Positions 43,188 to 55,030 of a stretch of DNA of 64,000 nucleotides are shown piece by piece. The DNA comes from Trichosporon coremiiforme (Eukaryota; Basidiomycota; Tremellomycetes; Trichosporonales; Trichosporonaceae): NCBI GenBank assembly GCA_039545355.1, contig BCJJ01000004.1, positions 744,001 to 808,000 on the forward strand, in the 5' to 3' direction. Position 1 is the first letter of the stretch. Each line of letters opens with the position of its first letter. The position numbers and the translations under genes were made by a program. The notes beneath the pieces were generated by a model. The model was given only the letters and a program-made list of their open reading frames with translations. It had not been told where the DNA came from and made no database searches.

Positions 43188-44437
43188 ATGGGTAAGATGG
43201 CAGAGATGCAGCGCAAGCTGCTCGAGGTGAGTCGCTCATCCGTTGCTATGTGCTCGATGCTGACTACCGCGTTCGTTTCCCGACCTTCGACTTGCCTTCC
43301 TTTGTCGTGATTTCGTTCTCGTGTGCAGCAAATGATGGGCCCTGAGGCGATGGGTTTCAACCCGCCAAACCTGGACTGGTGGGACGCGAAGGTGTGCCGA
43401 GACTACCTCTTCGGCACCTGTCTGCACGACACGTTCTCGAACACTGTGAGTTGTCCGTTATTGCCTCACAACTGACGTTTCAGAAAATGGACCTGGGCGC
43501 GTGTCCGAAGACGCACAGCGAGCGTATTTTGAAGCAGTTCAAGGAGGCGCAGGAGGCGACGCCGAACGACCCCCGCATCCTGCAGTTCAAGCAGGAGCAC
43601 GAGGCGAACATCTACCAATATGTGGAGGAGTGCGACCGCCGCATCCGCGCGTCGCAGCGCAAGCTCGAGAAGACGCCCGAAGAGAACCGCAAGACGATCG
43701 ATCTGATGAAGGAGATTGGCGAGATTGAGCTCTCTATCCAGAACGGAACGGAGGAGATTGAGAAGCTCGGTGAGGCGGGCAAGATCGAGGAGTCGATGGA
43801 GCGTCTCGAGGCTGTCGAGGCGCTTAAGCAGCTCAAGACGGACAAGGAGAAGGAGCTGAAGATTCTGGACGAGAATGCCGGTGCTTCGGGACACCAGAAG
43901 CTGCGCGTGTGTGAGATCTGTGGTGCGATGCTCTCAGTGCTCGACTCGGACAAGCGTCTCGCGGACCACTTCGGAGGAAAGATGCACCTCGGCTTCCACG
44001 AGCTGCGCAAGCTCATGTCCCAGTGGGCCGAGGAGCGCATGCGCGGCCCGCCCCGTACGGGTCCGCCCCCGTCTGCTGCGCCGCCGCCGGGCCCGCCGCC
44101 TGGACGCGTGCCCCCCTTCCCGATCAGCAGCCACCCGGACGACCCGAAACGCGAGGCTGGAGAAGTCGCCGAGGACCCACGCGACCGCGGACCGGCCATG
44201 CGCTACGACGACCGACCCCCCGCCGGAGGAGACAGGTACGGCGACCGCAGCGACCGGTACGGCGACCGCGAGAGGCGTGACCGCTACGGAGGGTCATCGC
44301 GGTATGACGACCGCGACCGTGAGAGGGACCGCTACGGCGCCTCGTCCTCGTCGCGATACGACGACCGTGACCGCGACCGCGGACACGAGAGGAGGAGATC
44401 GCGCTCCCGGTCGCCCAGCAAGCGCCGTGTGGTTTAG
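43188..44437 (+). CDS. LUC7: U1 snRNP splicing factor LUC7
   Basis: LUC7 helps the U1 snRNP choose 5' splice sites. Exons 43188-43226, 43329-43445 and 43484-44437 total 1110 nt (369 aa). The first zinc finger is AKVCRDYLFGTCLHDTFSNT then KMDLGACPKTHSERI (CCCH type). A long coiled coil follows (RASQRKLEKTPEENRKTIDL onwards). The second finger is KLRVCEICGAMLSVLDSDKR then LADHFGGKMHLGFHELR (C2H2 type). The tail is Pro-rich, then a run of RYGD/RDRDR repeats ending SRSRSPSKRR, an RS-like nuclear tail longer than in budding yeast. In a genome so full of tiny introns, this factor acts directly on the splice grammar seen elsewhere in the window. Identification is secure. Confidence 0.95.
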
Positions 44438-44520
44438 TGTAGATTCAGCTTCGTGTTCTCATGCATATCTGTACTCTTAAGAACTGCATTGACAATCTAT
44501 CTTAACTTCTGACTCCAGAT

Positions 44521-46694
44521 CTAGCTGCTGCAGCTGCACTGGTACCCGAGCATGCTCTTGGGGCCGAGGCCGCAGAGGACCGCCTGCTCGGCCTCCTCGC
44601 CCGTCAGGTTGTCGGCGATGACGCCGTCCTTGTCCTCACCGTATGGCTTGAAGGGGTTGGTGGAGAGCTGATTGTCAGTTATACCGAAGATTAAGTCAAC
44701 TCACGTCAAGCACGCGCTGAAGCACGCGACGGGCTTCGGGCACGTCCTCCCTCTCCAGCGCATCGTCCATCCTCTTGATCGTGTCCTCCAGCACCCACTG
44801 CCTGAGCACGAAGCGGGGGTTCGCCTCCTGCATCTTCTTCAGGCGCTCGTCCTCGTCAAACTGGTCCTTCTCCTCGTTCACGCGCTTCGCAAACGTCTGC
44901 AGCCACGCCACAATACCCTCCTCGGTCCGGCTGACAATGTCGGGCATGAGGTCGTTCGTCGCCTGTTTGATCCACAACTTCGCCTGCGCCTTGAGGTACT
45001 CCTTGTCGTCGACCTTGGAGGTGCGGAAGAAGGAGAGCTGGCGCAGCGCAGCGCCAAAGTCGATGTCGTAACCGTGCAGCAGATACTGGAAGTCCTTGAC
45101 CACGTCCCGGTCGTCTGAGTCGCGGTACGACGGCAGACCGAAGCGCTTCTGCCACCCGCTGCGCTCGGCGACGCTCTCGATCTGGTTGTACAGATCGCTC
45201 CAGGATTCGATGGACTCGAGGCCCGCTGCCTCCCAGCCGCGCACGTCGTCTGGGGTCGCTTTCTCTCCCCATCCGGCGTCCGGAATCTTGCCGTTCTGGG
45301 CCTCGTAACCTAGGATTGGGAGGAGGGAGGACGCGAGACTGTCGAGCGCGAAGAGAACACGTCCCGGCTGGCCCTTGTAGTTGTAAAGACCGCCGGGATC
45401 GGAATGGTTGCAGATGTGGTTCTGGTCAAAGACGTCCATGAACGCATACGGTCCGTAGTCGATTGTGAGACCCAGAACGGAGATATTGTCCGTGTTCAGC
45501 ACGCCGTGCATGAACCCGTACACCTGCCACTGGGCGACAGTCTCCGCGTTCCGGCGCACAACGTCGATGAACCACTCATTCACGGTCGCGTCCTTCATTC
45601 CCATGACTTCCCTCGCCCACAGCGTCAGGTCGCGCAGTCCCTCGAGCGAGCCCTGACCGCCCAGGGCGTCTTTCTTGTCCGCCTCGTCCTCAACGGAGGA
45701 CTTCCAGCCACCGCCGAAGAAGACCTGGTGCGAGTTCTTCGCCGCCTCGCCGGGGTTCATCGCCTCGAAGTGCCCGATGCGAAGGAAGGAGGGAGCAACG
45801 CGCGCCACGAGCGAGGAGGGCTCCGGACCCTGCTCGCGCATGACACGGACAGGAGACGTCAGGATCGCCAGGGCCCTTGTGGAGGGGATACCGAGAGCGT
45901 TGACGGCTGAGGTCAGCTCTCTTACGACTCCTAAGCGTTGTTTACTCACCCTCGCAGCCCAAGTACTCGCGCACGCTCGATCTCAACACGGCGAGACCGT
46001 CAGCAGACCGCGCGAACGGCGTTCGCCCCGCGCCTTTCAGCTGAATTTCCTCGCGGCCGTTCGGGCCCTCGGTCTCGAGGACGGAGATGGCACGACCATC
46101 ACCGAGCTGGCCAGCCCAGACACCGAACTGGTGTCCGCAGTACCGCGTCGACCAAGGCATGTAGTTCTCTCCCTCGAGGACCTTCCTTCCACTCAGCACG
46201 TCGACGAGCACTTGCCTCGCCTCGTTCCCTCCCTCGACGTCGGTCGGAGCATCGACCTTGGCAGCGTCGCCAACATCGAGCTCGGGGAAGCAGTCGTGCA
46301 CCGTCTTCTCGGATACTCCGAGAAGAACCGGTGCCATCTTGAGCCGATGCGGCGAGCTCTTCAGCTCGAGGCCGTTGTTCTGCTTCTCTCCACGCTGCAG
46401 ATCCCATCGCCCCAGGATAGCTTCGGCACTGATCTTCTCGCCCTTGTCAACGTCGCAGCCGAGTGCGAGCGCCTCATCCTTCGTAATTCGAATTGGCCAG
46501 TTGTCCCACAGCGGCAAGGTGCGCGCCCATACTCCCTTCGTCGTCGGAGAGAAGGTCGTGCTGATGCGCTGGGCGGACGGTTGGTCCTCGAGCGGGAGCT
46601 GCGACAGGGCGCCCTGCAGCGTCTGTTTCGCTAGCGGGAGGCGGTGGATCGGCTTCAGCGTCTTCGCGGAGGACATGATTGCAGTCAAGCGCAT
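44521..46694 (-). CDS. Protein adenylyltransferase SelO (UPF0061), mitochondrial
   Basis: SelO is a pseudokinase-fold enzyme that transfers AMP to proteins, in yeast (Fmp40) within mitochondria and linked to redox control. Three exons encode about 690 aa. Start ATG 46694 ([20 protein letters not shown]) gives a basic presequence; ATG 46676 is a second choice. Signatures read: [20 protein letters not shown], then [20 protein letters not shown] and [20 protein letters not shown]. The nucleotide and metal site is [20 protein letters not shown], then PYAFMDVF. The C-terminus ends GYQCSCSS. The residue third from the end, selenocysteine in animal SelO, is Cys here, as expected in fungi, which lack Sec machinery. 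It lies head to head with the deoxyhypusine hydroxylase gene, about 300 bp apart. Confidence 0.93.
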
Positions 46695-46998
46695 GAAGTG
46701 TGTAGTTGCGACCTGTTCTTGCCGTCACCGGAGGTCTACCGTGGGGTGCTAGCGAGATTAGTAACCGTGACCTTCCCCCGCAGCGGCGTGAGACGGCCTC
46801 CACTTTCGCCTCCCAGGGTCTGGCGGCCTGGGGCGGCAGTGTCATGGTCTATGGTGGTCGGGTGGCAAACCCGATGCCAAGTCTCCCACGCCCGACCCCA
46901 GGATTTTTGCAACGCCTCGACCACCCGCCACGGCGTGGGGGAGGATCAACAGATGGCTATGGTTGTTGTTATCTGATAATATCACCCAACTTTCGAAA
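46695..46998. other. Divergent promoter region
   Basis: 304 bp between the starts of SelO and the deoxyhypusine hydroxylase gene, presumably holding both promoters. No specific motif can be supported. Confidence 0.5.
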
Positions 46999-48200
46999 AT
47001 GTCCGTTCAGGTCACGCCCGAGCAGATGGCGGCGCTCCGCGCCACCCTCCTCAACACCTCCGGCAAGACGGAGCTGCACGAGCGCTTCCGCTCCCTCTTC
47101 ATGCTCAAGGCTGTCGGTGGTGACGAGGTCATCAACATCATCGCTGAGGGTGAGTCTGCCGTCCGACCGCTGTCAGGCTGTTGTCATCCCCGCTCTCCAT
47201 TCAACATCCCCTCATCTACTCGTCTGGCAATCTCTATGAGCCCACCTCTGGGTCTTGAGAGCTTGACCGCCTTCCACAGCTTGTCGACCCAGACCCAAGC
47301 TAACGCCCAGGCCTCGAAGACCCCTCCCCGCTCCTGAAGCACGAGCTCGCCTACGTCCTCGGCCAACTGAAGAGCTCCACCGCGGTTCCCATCCTCGAGA
47401 ATGTCCTCAACAACCCGGACGGCAAGCATTGCTCGATGGTGCGTCACGAGGCTGCCGAGGCACTCGGCGCCATCTCGGACGAGTCCTCCCTCGCGTGCCT
47501 GCGTTCGCACCTCTCCGACCCAGCCCGTGAGGTACGCGAGACGTGCGAGATCGCAGTCGACAAGATCGAGTACGACCACACGCCCGAGGGCCTCGCGCGC
47601 ATCCCGAACCCGGACTATCCGACCATTGACCCCGCCCCGTCGTCCGAGAAGAAGTCCGTCGAGGAGCTCAAGGCCCTCCTTCTTGACGAGTCCCAGCCGC
47701 TCTTCAAGCGCTACCGTGCCATGTTCGGTCTGCGCGACTATGGCGGTGCGTCGCGCGACGCCGTCCGCGCGCTGGCTGAGGGTTTCGGCGACTCGTCTGC
47801 TCTCTTCCGTCACGAGATTGCGTACATCTTCGGCCAGCTTTGTTCGCCCCACTCCATCCCGAGCCTGCTCAAGGTGCTCCGTGACGACAAGGAGGAGGAC
47901 ATGGTGCGCCATGAGGCTGCCGAGGCCCTGGGCGGCATTGCGTCCGACGGTACCGACGCCGACATGAGCAAGGACGACGAGCCGCTGCCCGAGGGTGGCG
48001 TGCTGGCCATCCTGAGGGAGTGGGCCGTTAAGATGGACGCGCCGCTTGTTGTCCGCGAGTCGTGCCAGGTTGCTCTCGACATGTGGGAGTACGAGAACAG
48101 CACCGACCAGTTCAACCCCCTCGACTCGCTCACTGCCAAGGGCAACACGACCGGCATGGAGCGCTCCGCCCACGCCGCCGTCGCCGCTGGCGCTATCTAA
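46999..48200 (+). CDS. LIA1: Deoxyhypusine hydroxylase
   Basis: This di-iron HEAT-repeat enzyme makes hypusine on eIF5A by hydroxylating deoxyhypusine. Two exons, 46999-47149 and 47311-48200, give 1041 nt (346 aa). Two symmetric halves of HEAT repeats carry the four His-Glu metal motifs: LLKHELAYVLGQ, MVRHEAAEALGAI, LFRHEIAYIFGQ and MVRHEAAEALGGI. All eight iron ligands are present. The second half also keeps RYRAMFGLRDYGG and the family end YENSTDQFNPLDSLTA. The intron is about 160 nt, long for this window. Identification is secure. Confidence 0.97.
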
Positions 48201-48328
48201 AAATCTGGTCGAGTGATACTCCCAGCGCTGTTCTTGTTCATAGATTTTGGCCACGGCCTAGATGTACCTTATGCATGTACCTGTTTTCTCGTTACTTCTA
48301 TCTTAACCTTCTTCTATGTAAATTGAAC

Positions 48329-51047
48329 CTATGACGCGAGCTGCCCGACCTCGAGCGCGAGGTCCGTCAGGCGCTTCTCGTTGAGCGCACCGGAACGGGT
48401 GAAGAGGAGGCTCTTCGCGTTCTGCACGTCGCCGACAGGGAGCGAGCCGGCGGCTGGCGAGGAGAGCTGCTGTTAGCTGGCATTCAAAAACGAAAGCTTA
48501 CAAGGTTACCCAGCGCAACTCCGGCACGGTAGATGGTCTCGCTGTCCGTCTTCTCGTTGTCGAGAATCTGAGGTCAGCTCCGAGAATGCTGTTTCAGCTC
48601 ACGTGGTTGATCAAAGCCAGCAGACCACTCGCGTCCTTAAGTCCACCGTCGAGCGCGAGGATCGAGTAGCTGGGAGTCAGTTATCCAAAAAGGGTGTGCA
48701 ATTCACTTAAGAGCAATCGTGGCTAGCGGCTGCTTGGCCGTGCCGATTTGCTCCCACTGCCTGCCGCGGCGGAGCTCGGCGAGTACACCCGCCTGTCCCG
48801 CCGCAGCCATAACCGAACGGCCCTGTGTCGTGTTGAACAGATTCGCGAGCGCGCGCATCGCGAGCAACTGGTTCGTCGCGCGCGGCTTGCTAGGGTTCCA
48901 CGTCTCGCCCCATCCAGCAGCTTGCAGGAGATCGATCGGCGCGGCGGGCACCGATCCGAGCGCCGGCGAGAGAAGCGCAACAGCACGCAGCAGGTCGATG
49001 ACTGACATTAGTTAACGACTGGTTACAGCTAACTTACGAGGGAAGCGCTTGTCCTCAGGCCACTTGACGGCGGCAGCGAGGAGCGCGGCCGGCTGCCACT
49101 TCTCCTTCTTTGCCGGCTGATCAGCCGTCAGGATATCGACGACAGCCTTCAGCGACGCCTCATCGGCTGCGCTCAGCGCAACATCAGGCGACGACGCCTT
49201 GATCGCCTCGTTGAACTCGTTCACCTTGCCGAGCGCCGCCTGCGGGTTGATCTTCTTGAAAGACAGGTACGTCCTGACGGGCAGTACGCGGACAGACGGC
49301 TGTGCAGACTGCGTCGAGTACGCGCCGCCGCCGGTATAGGGGTCACCTCCCCAGGACTGGTTACCGCCCCCGGCTGAAGCGCCAGTGTATCGCGATCCTC
49401 CGGTCAGCGGGTCAGCGTAGGTGTCGTTGCCGCCACCAGTGCCGAGCTGTACGCCACCAGTGTTCTTCTGAATGAAGTCCACGACCTGCTCCGCGTAGCC
49501 TGACGGCAGCTCGTTCTTCTCGAGGAAGCGCTGCGCCGCCGTCCACGGGTTCTCTGTTACGTTGTACGGCAGCTTCAGCGGCGGAACACCGTCCTGAATG
49601 TCGACGTCGAAGACGTAGTCGTACTCCTGCCCATCGTACAGCTGCTTGCGGCCCGAGCCGATCGCGTCGACAACCTGCCCGATCTGCTGCCACGTCGTAT
49701 TCGCCTCCGACCACTGGTACGCCTCGACGTTGTCGTTGTTCTTGATCATGATGACCTGCCCGTCCTTCTTGCCTGAGGGTTAGCACTTCAATCAGCATCC
49801 CACTCACCTGGCCGTCCCAGTGCTTCCATTCCGGGGAGGTCAGATCGCTTGACATCGCCGACCTGGCTCCTGACTGTCAATTATACCCTAGCTGCGCTAA
49901 GCCAACTCACTTGTCGAGTTTACGCTGAGCGACTTCGTGGTCCCAGTCTTCCCTGTCCTTCTGGGGAGCCATAAACTGCTCCTCATTGCTGAAGAACCGG
50001 ATGCTCGAGTCGGCCGAGGAAGAGATGATGTAGTAGCTCGAAGAGCCAGGAATAGGAGCGACGGCAGTGGACCACAGAGACAGGGAAGGGTGGGCGATCG
50101 TCTGGACCAGTTCAGAGGCTGATGTTAGCTAGCAGAGCACGAACGAAGAACCCACTTGACCACACGCGCAGAGTCCCATCCTCGCCGGAACTAATGGCTC
50201 CAGTGCCGTCGGGGAAGGCCGTCACCGAGTAAACGAACGAGGTGTGACCCGACAAGGTCTGGATCGGCGAAGCGCTGTCGAAGGAGTAAAGGTTAACGAG
50301 GCCATCGTTTCCGCAGCTCCAGAATCCCTTTCCATCCGGCGTCAAGCTCAATCCACGAACGCAGTCAGTGTGCCCCGAGTACTTCTGCAGAGGCCTCGAC
50401 TTGCCGGTGGCAACATCAATGGAGTGAAGAACAATGGTCTTGTCTGCAGAAGCTTCCTGTCAGCTTGTACAAACATTATTGACTCACCAGTCAGGACTCG
50501 GTCTTCCCCAACGAAGCGAACGGCCCAGACAGCCTGCTGGTGGCCTTCGATGTGGACTGCCTTCTTGAAATCCCTCCAAACAATAGCGGTGTTGTCCCAG
50601 CTTCCAGACACGAGGAGACCGTTGGCGCTGGCGTCGATGCAGCAGAGATTCTTGCGGTGCTCAATAACAGTGTGCTGCGGCTCCAGCGTCGGTGCGTCAA
50701 GCGTCGCATCCTGGGATTCAAGGGGAGGAAGGGGGTAGGTCGACAGCATGCCTGATGACGAACCAGTGACCATGTACCCTGCGATGTTAGCGAGGGAGTG
50801 AAACGCGCAGCTCACGTTGTCCGTTGTTCGTCACAGCAGTCACACAGCTCACGAATCTTCTCTCGAGCTCCTCGGCTCTGACCTTGGCGTCCCAGTCCTT
50901 GGATGTCGACCCCGGTCCCCAGGCGATTGCCGAGCCATCCCGGGACGCGGAGAAGAGGACCGACTCCTTGATGTTTGGGACGCAAAGGTTTCGGACGTCG
51001 GACGAGTGCCCGTGTAGGGTAAAAGCCAGCTGGTATTGCTTCGCCAT
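48329..51047 (-). CDS. DOA1: Ubiquitin-binding Cdc48 cofactor Doa1/Ufd3 (PLAA)
   Basis: Doa1 binds ubiquitin and Cdc48/p97 and controls ubiquitin recycling and membrane-protein sorting. Start ATG 51047 (MAKQYQLAFTLHGHSSDVRN). About eleven exons give roughly 790 aa. A WD40 propeller fills the first part (LFSASRDGSAIAWG, LVSGSWDNTAIVWRDF, GFWSCGNDGLVNLYSFDSA, AISSGEDGTLRVWS). The PFU domain, which binds ubiquitin, follows (GQVIMIKNNDNVEAYQWSEA, then WTAAQRFLEKNELPSGYAEQ). After a Gly/Ser/Tyr-rich linker comes the PUL domain, which binds Cdc48 (RTYLSFKKINPQAALGKVNE, then ATNQLLAMRALANLFNTTQG). The stop is at 48329-48331 (GQLAS). Identification is secure. Confidence 0.94.
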
Positions 51048-51434
51048 CGTGCACGGGTTGTTGATGCGAGAAAGATAGCTGACTAAATGGATGGCCGAGA
51101 GCTGGATCGTCTAGAGTGTGCGGCACGTCAGGGGTGGCTGATGCCGCTGATGATGATGCGTTTCGCCACGTGGTGTTGCGGAGACCCCGGACCGGGAGAA
51201 GGCCGACAAGTCGTGAGAGGAGATATGAGAAGCAGACGTCACCGATTCTGCGGAGCGACGGAACGCGAAGCGACGCAGATAGAGCGAGGCGATTCGGATC
51301 CCCTCTGTCCCGGGTTATCTTCGCTCGTCCTGTATATTCGTTCCGAACCCTATCCATCTTATATCTCTCCTTTCCTCCTTGAGACACGACCACCTCAACC
51401 CGTCTGACCACGACGATTAGCTCGTTCGGCCATC
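51048..51434. other. Divergent promoter region
   Basis: 387 bp between DOA1 (leftward) and the hydrolase gene (rightward). No coding signal; no specific motif is supported. Confidence 0.5.
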
Positions 51435-54400
51435 ATGCCGGACGGACTCGCACCTCAGGTCATCGCCATGGGTTAGTCACCGATCGTTGTCCACTGCTGA
51501 CAGATCAGCGGGGCCGCTTGTTTTTGCGACCTTCCTCGAACACTACCTCACTCCGAAGAAACGAGATGCCGAGGGAAAGCGTACTGCGGGTTCGGAAGAT
51601 CTCATGTACGATGAAGGTGAGTTAGTACGCTGTCCAGTGTGTATCTGACTACCAGCGTTCGAAATCGGCAAGGTGAGCTCTCTTCCCGTTGCATGCTGAC
51701 CATGGAGACATTCCTCAACATTGCGAACGAGTGAGCTGAGCCTGTGAAAGTGCTGGAGACTGACACGCAGTCACACATGTGCATCCTTGCAGAAGTTTGG
51801 AGCGACTCGCACGCCCGCACCCCCATGGGTTGCGATACACAGGCTCCTCATTCCACAGCAGAGCCTGAGCCAGTCGGCCGACTTCCTAATCAAAGCATTT
51901 GGTGGTGAGGAGATGGCGTACAAGATCGCTGGAGGTTCCAAGTGGTGGCAAGTGCGAGCTGGCCACGGTGTGGAAGCTGAGTGGATTGTTATGAAGGATG
52001 AGTACAGGCGATCTGAGAGAGAGCGGCACAGGCACCAAATGCGCCAGGAGTCCAAGAGAAGAAGCGCATCGCCTGAGAAGCGAGCCGAGAGTGAGGCGCC
52101 CGCAGTGCCGCTGGAAGGCGAGGACGAGCTCGATTCTGGCTGTGAGTACAGTCTCACGCCTCATGGGGAAACGCTGACAAGCACTACAGTTATCCCTGAA
52201 ATGGACAAACTGCGGTGCATGCTGTACAGTGAGTTTCGGAGACCGCCTAGCACTGACGTTAGTTCATGGTGGAGCCTACTACTGGGGGTCTATCAACACC
52301 CATCGCTACACCATTTGGCGCTTCGCGCGCAAAATGCACGGCCGCTGTTTCGCAGTCAATTATCGAAGTCAGTTCTAACCTCCGCTTGGACCGAGCCCGC
52401 AGCTGACTTATGCAGAAGCGCCTCAGTACCCGTTCCCCTGTGCTATCCAGGACATCCTCGCGGCCTACCTGTATTTGGTGAACCCGCCAAAAGATGCTCC
52501 GCACCGGCGGGTCGACCCGAAGGAGATTATCATTGCTGGTGACTCGGCGGGCGGCGGCTTGACCTGGGCACTTCTGCAGATCTTGCGCGACACACCCGGG
52601 CTGGAGCTGCCGGCGGGAGCAGTGCTAATCAGCCCTGTAAGTCTTATTGTGGAGAGTCAGCTGACGCGCAGTGGTCGGACTTGACACACAGCTTCCCAAG
52701 TATCCTGGAGAACACTGACACAGTGAGAGTCAACTTCCGTTGTCTGGCTAACGACAGGACGTAATCCCCGCCTACAGTTTCATTCATGTACGCAAGGCCT
52801 AAGCTGCAACGAGCTGATTTCAGAAACCATCCTCACTATGGCCGCCACCCCCGACTCAGCTCACGGCGGAAATGCAGAATAACATCTCGATCAGGGTAAA
52901 GGAGGCGGTACACAAGATGCGGCACCCGCATCAAGAGCGCGACGGTGAGAGTGCGAGCGGTCTTTTCAGTACTGTCAAGAAGGTGCGAAGACAGTCGATT
53001 CATACCAGCGACCCCGACGCCAGCGGGAGGTTGCACGATATGTTTGCTGAGAAGGAGAAGGAGAAGAAAAGCGGGCAGGCCAACAGTAAGGGACCCCACA
53101 ACCAGATGTGTGTCAATCCGAGCGAAAACTTCTGGCATCTCGAGCCACGGAGCATGGGTGCCGAGAACTCGACGCTCGCACAGGTCGGCCGCGGCATCCA
53201 GATGGACGTGTACAAGGAGCCTGTTGTCGTGGACACCCAAATCCAGCTGTACTGCACGAACGGGCAGCTGTGCCACCCCTGGATCAGCCCCATCCTCGGA
53301 TATCTGGGCGGGCTACCACCGCTGTACATCCTCGCCGGCGACGATGAGGTGCTCCGCGACGAGATCATCTATTGGTAAGCGGATAGACAGTTGGCGAAGC
53401 TCACAGCAGCGCCCACAAGGCCGCCCGCCCTGACCAGTATCCCCTTCGAGATGACGTCCGTGACCTCCTTCCGTCAATGAAAGGCATCGAGGAGAAGCAC
53501 AAGCCGACCGAGGTGCACCTGCAGGTCTTCGACGGTGTCGGCCACGACCTGACGCTGTTCAGCATGACGAAACCGGCCCGAGGCGCATACCGATCGATTG
53601 CCACATTCTGTCGCTATGTCACGCCACGAGCTCCGGGCGCTCTCCCCAGCGAGCATTCCACACCGGCAGGTACGCCGGGCACGATGACGCCAGGACGGGG
53701 AACTCAGGAGACGATGACAGCAGACACAGTAACATATATTGATCCAAGCACACCCCGGGCCGAAACTGGCGACCCGGCGACGCCGAAGAGGAGAACGGTG
53801 CAGGAAACGCACATCACGACCAAGCCGCTGGTTGAGACGCCGCAGTCTGGGCTATCGCAGGAGCTCAGCAGTCCCGTGGACGATTCGCAAATGCCGTCTC
53901 CGAGCGTCATTACGGAGCGCCTCCGCCAAGTCAAGGTAGAGGACAAGCGGCAGACGTCTCGTATCTCGCGCATGTCGACCATCTTCTGGCCATCATCGAC
54001 CGATGGCTCTCCGGGCGAGAGCAAGTCCAAGGACAGGGCACACCACTACGGACAGGGAACCTGCGGCTGGCCGGGCATCTACGCCGGACCTAACGTAAGC
54101 TGACATTTGTCTCCTGATAGCTAACACCAGCCCTTCGCTGACGATAACATGATAAGACAGCGCGTCGATTTCAGCGGCAACGTGCGCGGCCTGGAGCCGG
54201 CGGACCAGCTGCCGGCGTGCACGATGCCGCTCTCCGAGACGGGATACATCAAGGAGGGTCCCGCGATGCGCTACATCGAAGGCCAGGCGAAGTGGGACCG
54301 CAAGTTCCACCGCGTGCGGAAACGTGTCGCGCGCCACCGCAAACGGAACCTGAAGAAGGCGAAGGACAAGGACGCAGACCGTATCCGGAAGAACTGGGTT

Positions 54401-54928
54401 TCGGTCGGTGAGAACATCAAGGCGTCTTTACTCGATGACCCAGCCGATGACGAGCACGCCCACCGCGACGACGGAGGAGAGGACGACCGGGATAGCACCT
54501 CGGGCTCGTCCTCGGCCTCCGAAGCGGAAGAGTTCCCCGACGGCGACGACACAGACCTGCTAGGCAGCACATGGGGCTGGGCGCTTAATGGCGAGGCGCC
54601 GCCTCCCTCCGCAATCGTCTCGCGGCGTGACCTGGTGAGCTTCCCTGTATTCGTACTCTAGCTGACAATCCAGCCTGAGGGCCGCAACCTCGCTCTCCTC
54701 GGCGGCATGGCGGACAGCCCTGCCAGTCACTCGCATCCGCTCAGCTTGTGGGTTGTGATGGCGACAATGCTGGGCGGGAACGGGAGCGAGCTCATGTCCG
54801 ACGCGGCTAGGATCCGCGCGGACGAGAAGGCAAAGAAGAAGGAACGGGAGAAGGTGCAGGCGAAGGAGGGCAAGCACCAGGGGGAAGGGCCGTTCCGACG
54901 CTTCAAGCACATGTTCAAGAGTGACTAG
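51435..54928 (+). CDS. Alpha/beta hydrolase of the hormone-sensitive lipase family with long C-terminal extension
   Basis: Start ATG 51435 (MPDGLAPQVIAM). About fourteen exons give roughly 950 aa; several early exons are tiny (for example AFEIGK and TFLNIAND). The fold-3 hydrolase core is assembled across introns: IHGGAYYWGSINTHRYTIWR (HGG oxyanion motif), AVNYRKAPQYPFPCAIQDIL, then IIIAGDSAGGGLTWALLQIL (nucleophile Ser in GDSAGG). The acid is in LYILAGDDEVLRDEI and the catalytic His in FDGVGHDLTLFSM. The core is interrupted by a roughly 150-aa polar insert between KPSSLWPPPPTQ and WISPILGYLGGLPPLY. It is followed by about 400 residues with Ser/Thr-rich, basic (RVRKRVARHRKRNLKKAKDK) and acidic patches. 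The size fits basidiomycete HSL-type steryl or acylglycerol esterases. The substrate is unknown. Confidence 0.83.
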
Positions 54929-55030
54929 TGCGAAACGCGCGATGCGTAGCTTGAAGAACATCCGTCCGCCTCATAGCGTGTTGTAGTATGAGTTCATAGA
55001 TGAGATACGCATGTACAGCCTACTAATGCT